NCBI RefSeq assembly: GCF_905475345.1
Contig: NC_066586.1
Location: 19,584,812-19,648,811, forward strand
Length of the DNA: 64,000 nucleotides
Direction: 5' to 3'
From: Vespula vulgaris
Lineage: Eukaryota > Arthropoda > Insecta > Hymenoptera > Vespidae
Within the stretch, counting starts at the first letter, position 1. Every line of letters begins with the position of its first letter. Positions 63,701-64,000 of the stretch are shown here, piece after piece. The notes below the pieces were generated by a model. That model searched no databases. It saw only the letters and a list, made by a program, of their open reading frames with translations, and was not told the DNA's origin. A program made the translations under genes and the position numbers.

Positions 63701-64000
63701 TATCGACATACACGAGTCTAGAAATTCTTTTAGTTACGAAATCCAGAATGTAATTCTCCGTCTTTGATATTTATAATTCCTCGTTATCGCGTGTCTTGCT
63801 ACAGTTGGAAGGGGATTTAGTAGAGCTGTTTAAACGTTATCCTCGAGAACGATTAAATAGATCCGTTACGATTCCGAGAGTTTCTTCCTTCGAGCATAAT
63901 AACTTTTCCCAGCGAAAAACATGTCCCTCGCTTACGAGCCACTTGTAATTTAATTGAAAGAACGAATAACGTTTGATAAAAATCCTAAAATTCGTGATCT
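57784..64000. other. Gene-poor right end, probably RASD-like intron 1 and upstream DNA
   Basis: About 6.2 kb with no gene I can support. It should include part of the intron leading to the missing first coding exon of the RASD-like gene. It is CpG-rich with microsatellites: GA at 57919-57948, CCCT/CT at 59577-59606, GGTAGCTA-type at 60415-60467, TA/GA at 62210-62275 and GT/CA at 63310-63352. Confidence 0.4.
60415..60467 (+). repeat. Tetranucleotide repeat (GGTA/GCTA mix)
   Basis: An imperfect array alternating TAGGTAGG, TAGCTAGG and TTGGTAGC units. Confidence 0.9.

Noticed and set aside
63440..63715. Minus-strand frames (MDKIVLELKKKK.. and an overlapping open frame) considered as the missing first RASD exon
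   Set aside because: Two frames look equally protein-like, neither gives a phase 0 donor next to an N-terminus resembling RASD, and the distance is large. Kept as unproven.
1..64000. Search for transposase, reverse transcriptase, viral or bacterial genes and CRISPR-like arrays
   Set aside because: No frame carried such domains. Repeats are simple microsatellites or the short local family at 28.6-29.1 kb.

Overview
This window is insect nuclear DNA. Genes have many short exons with small GT-AG introns, the intergenic DNA is very AT-rich, and the proteins are animal orthologues. A sharp change in composition part-way along (few CpG and AGA-coded Arg on the left, CpG-rich DNA on the right) and the compact housekeeping cluster fit a hymenopteran (bee, wasp or ant) best. 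That assignment is inference from composition and gene style. Exons below were joined by eye from splice sites, reading phase and family similarity; most phases close exactly.

Left part, 0.7-33 kb, gene-dense and AT-rich: XRCC2 (+, single exon) ends 22 bp from the convergent end of SCFD2 (-, 10 exons). SCFD2 shares a 457-bp divergent promoter region with ANKLE1 (+, 7 exons; ankyrin, LEM and GIY-YIG domains). Next come mRpL42 (-), CDC50/TMEM30 (-), LTA4H-type aminopeptidase (+, divergent from CDC50), prefoldin 4 (+), SMYD4-like (+), an NCOA5-like RNA-binding protein (-), tRNA-Gln(CTG) (-), THUMPD1 (-) and CTF18/CHTF18 (-, 11 exons). These cover DNA repair and replication, tRNA modification, protein folding, lipid flipping, trafficking and mitochondrial translation.

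Middle, 33-45 kb: a poorly recognised gene joining an RGS-like domain to a coiled-coil region (+), a WSD-type O-acyltransferase (+), an uncharacterised Ser/Lys-rich protein with a hydrophobic C-terminus (-), and the peroxisomal carrier PMP34/SLC25A17 (-, 8 exons). Four exon junctions or starts here and in CTF18 do not close in frame. They may be single-base assembly errors, missed micro-exons or real lesions.

Right part, 45-64 kb: CpG-rich and gene-poor. The only gene I can support is a RASD/Dexras-type Ras GTPase (-). Five exons run from 57783 down to a C-terminal CSIQ prenylation box ending at 49303, with a 5.75-kb intron; its first coding exon was not found. The rest is intron, UTR and intergenic sequence with many microsatellites.

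I saw no transposon with recognisable coding sequence, no CRISPR array, no virus-derived gene and no bacterial insert. The strongest candidates for something undescribed are the RGS/coiled-coil gene and the Ser/Lys-rich gene. The most useful quality flag is the set of frame-breaking junctions.
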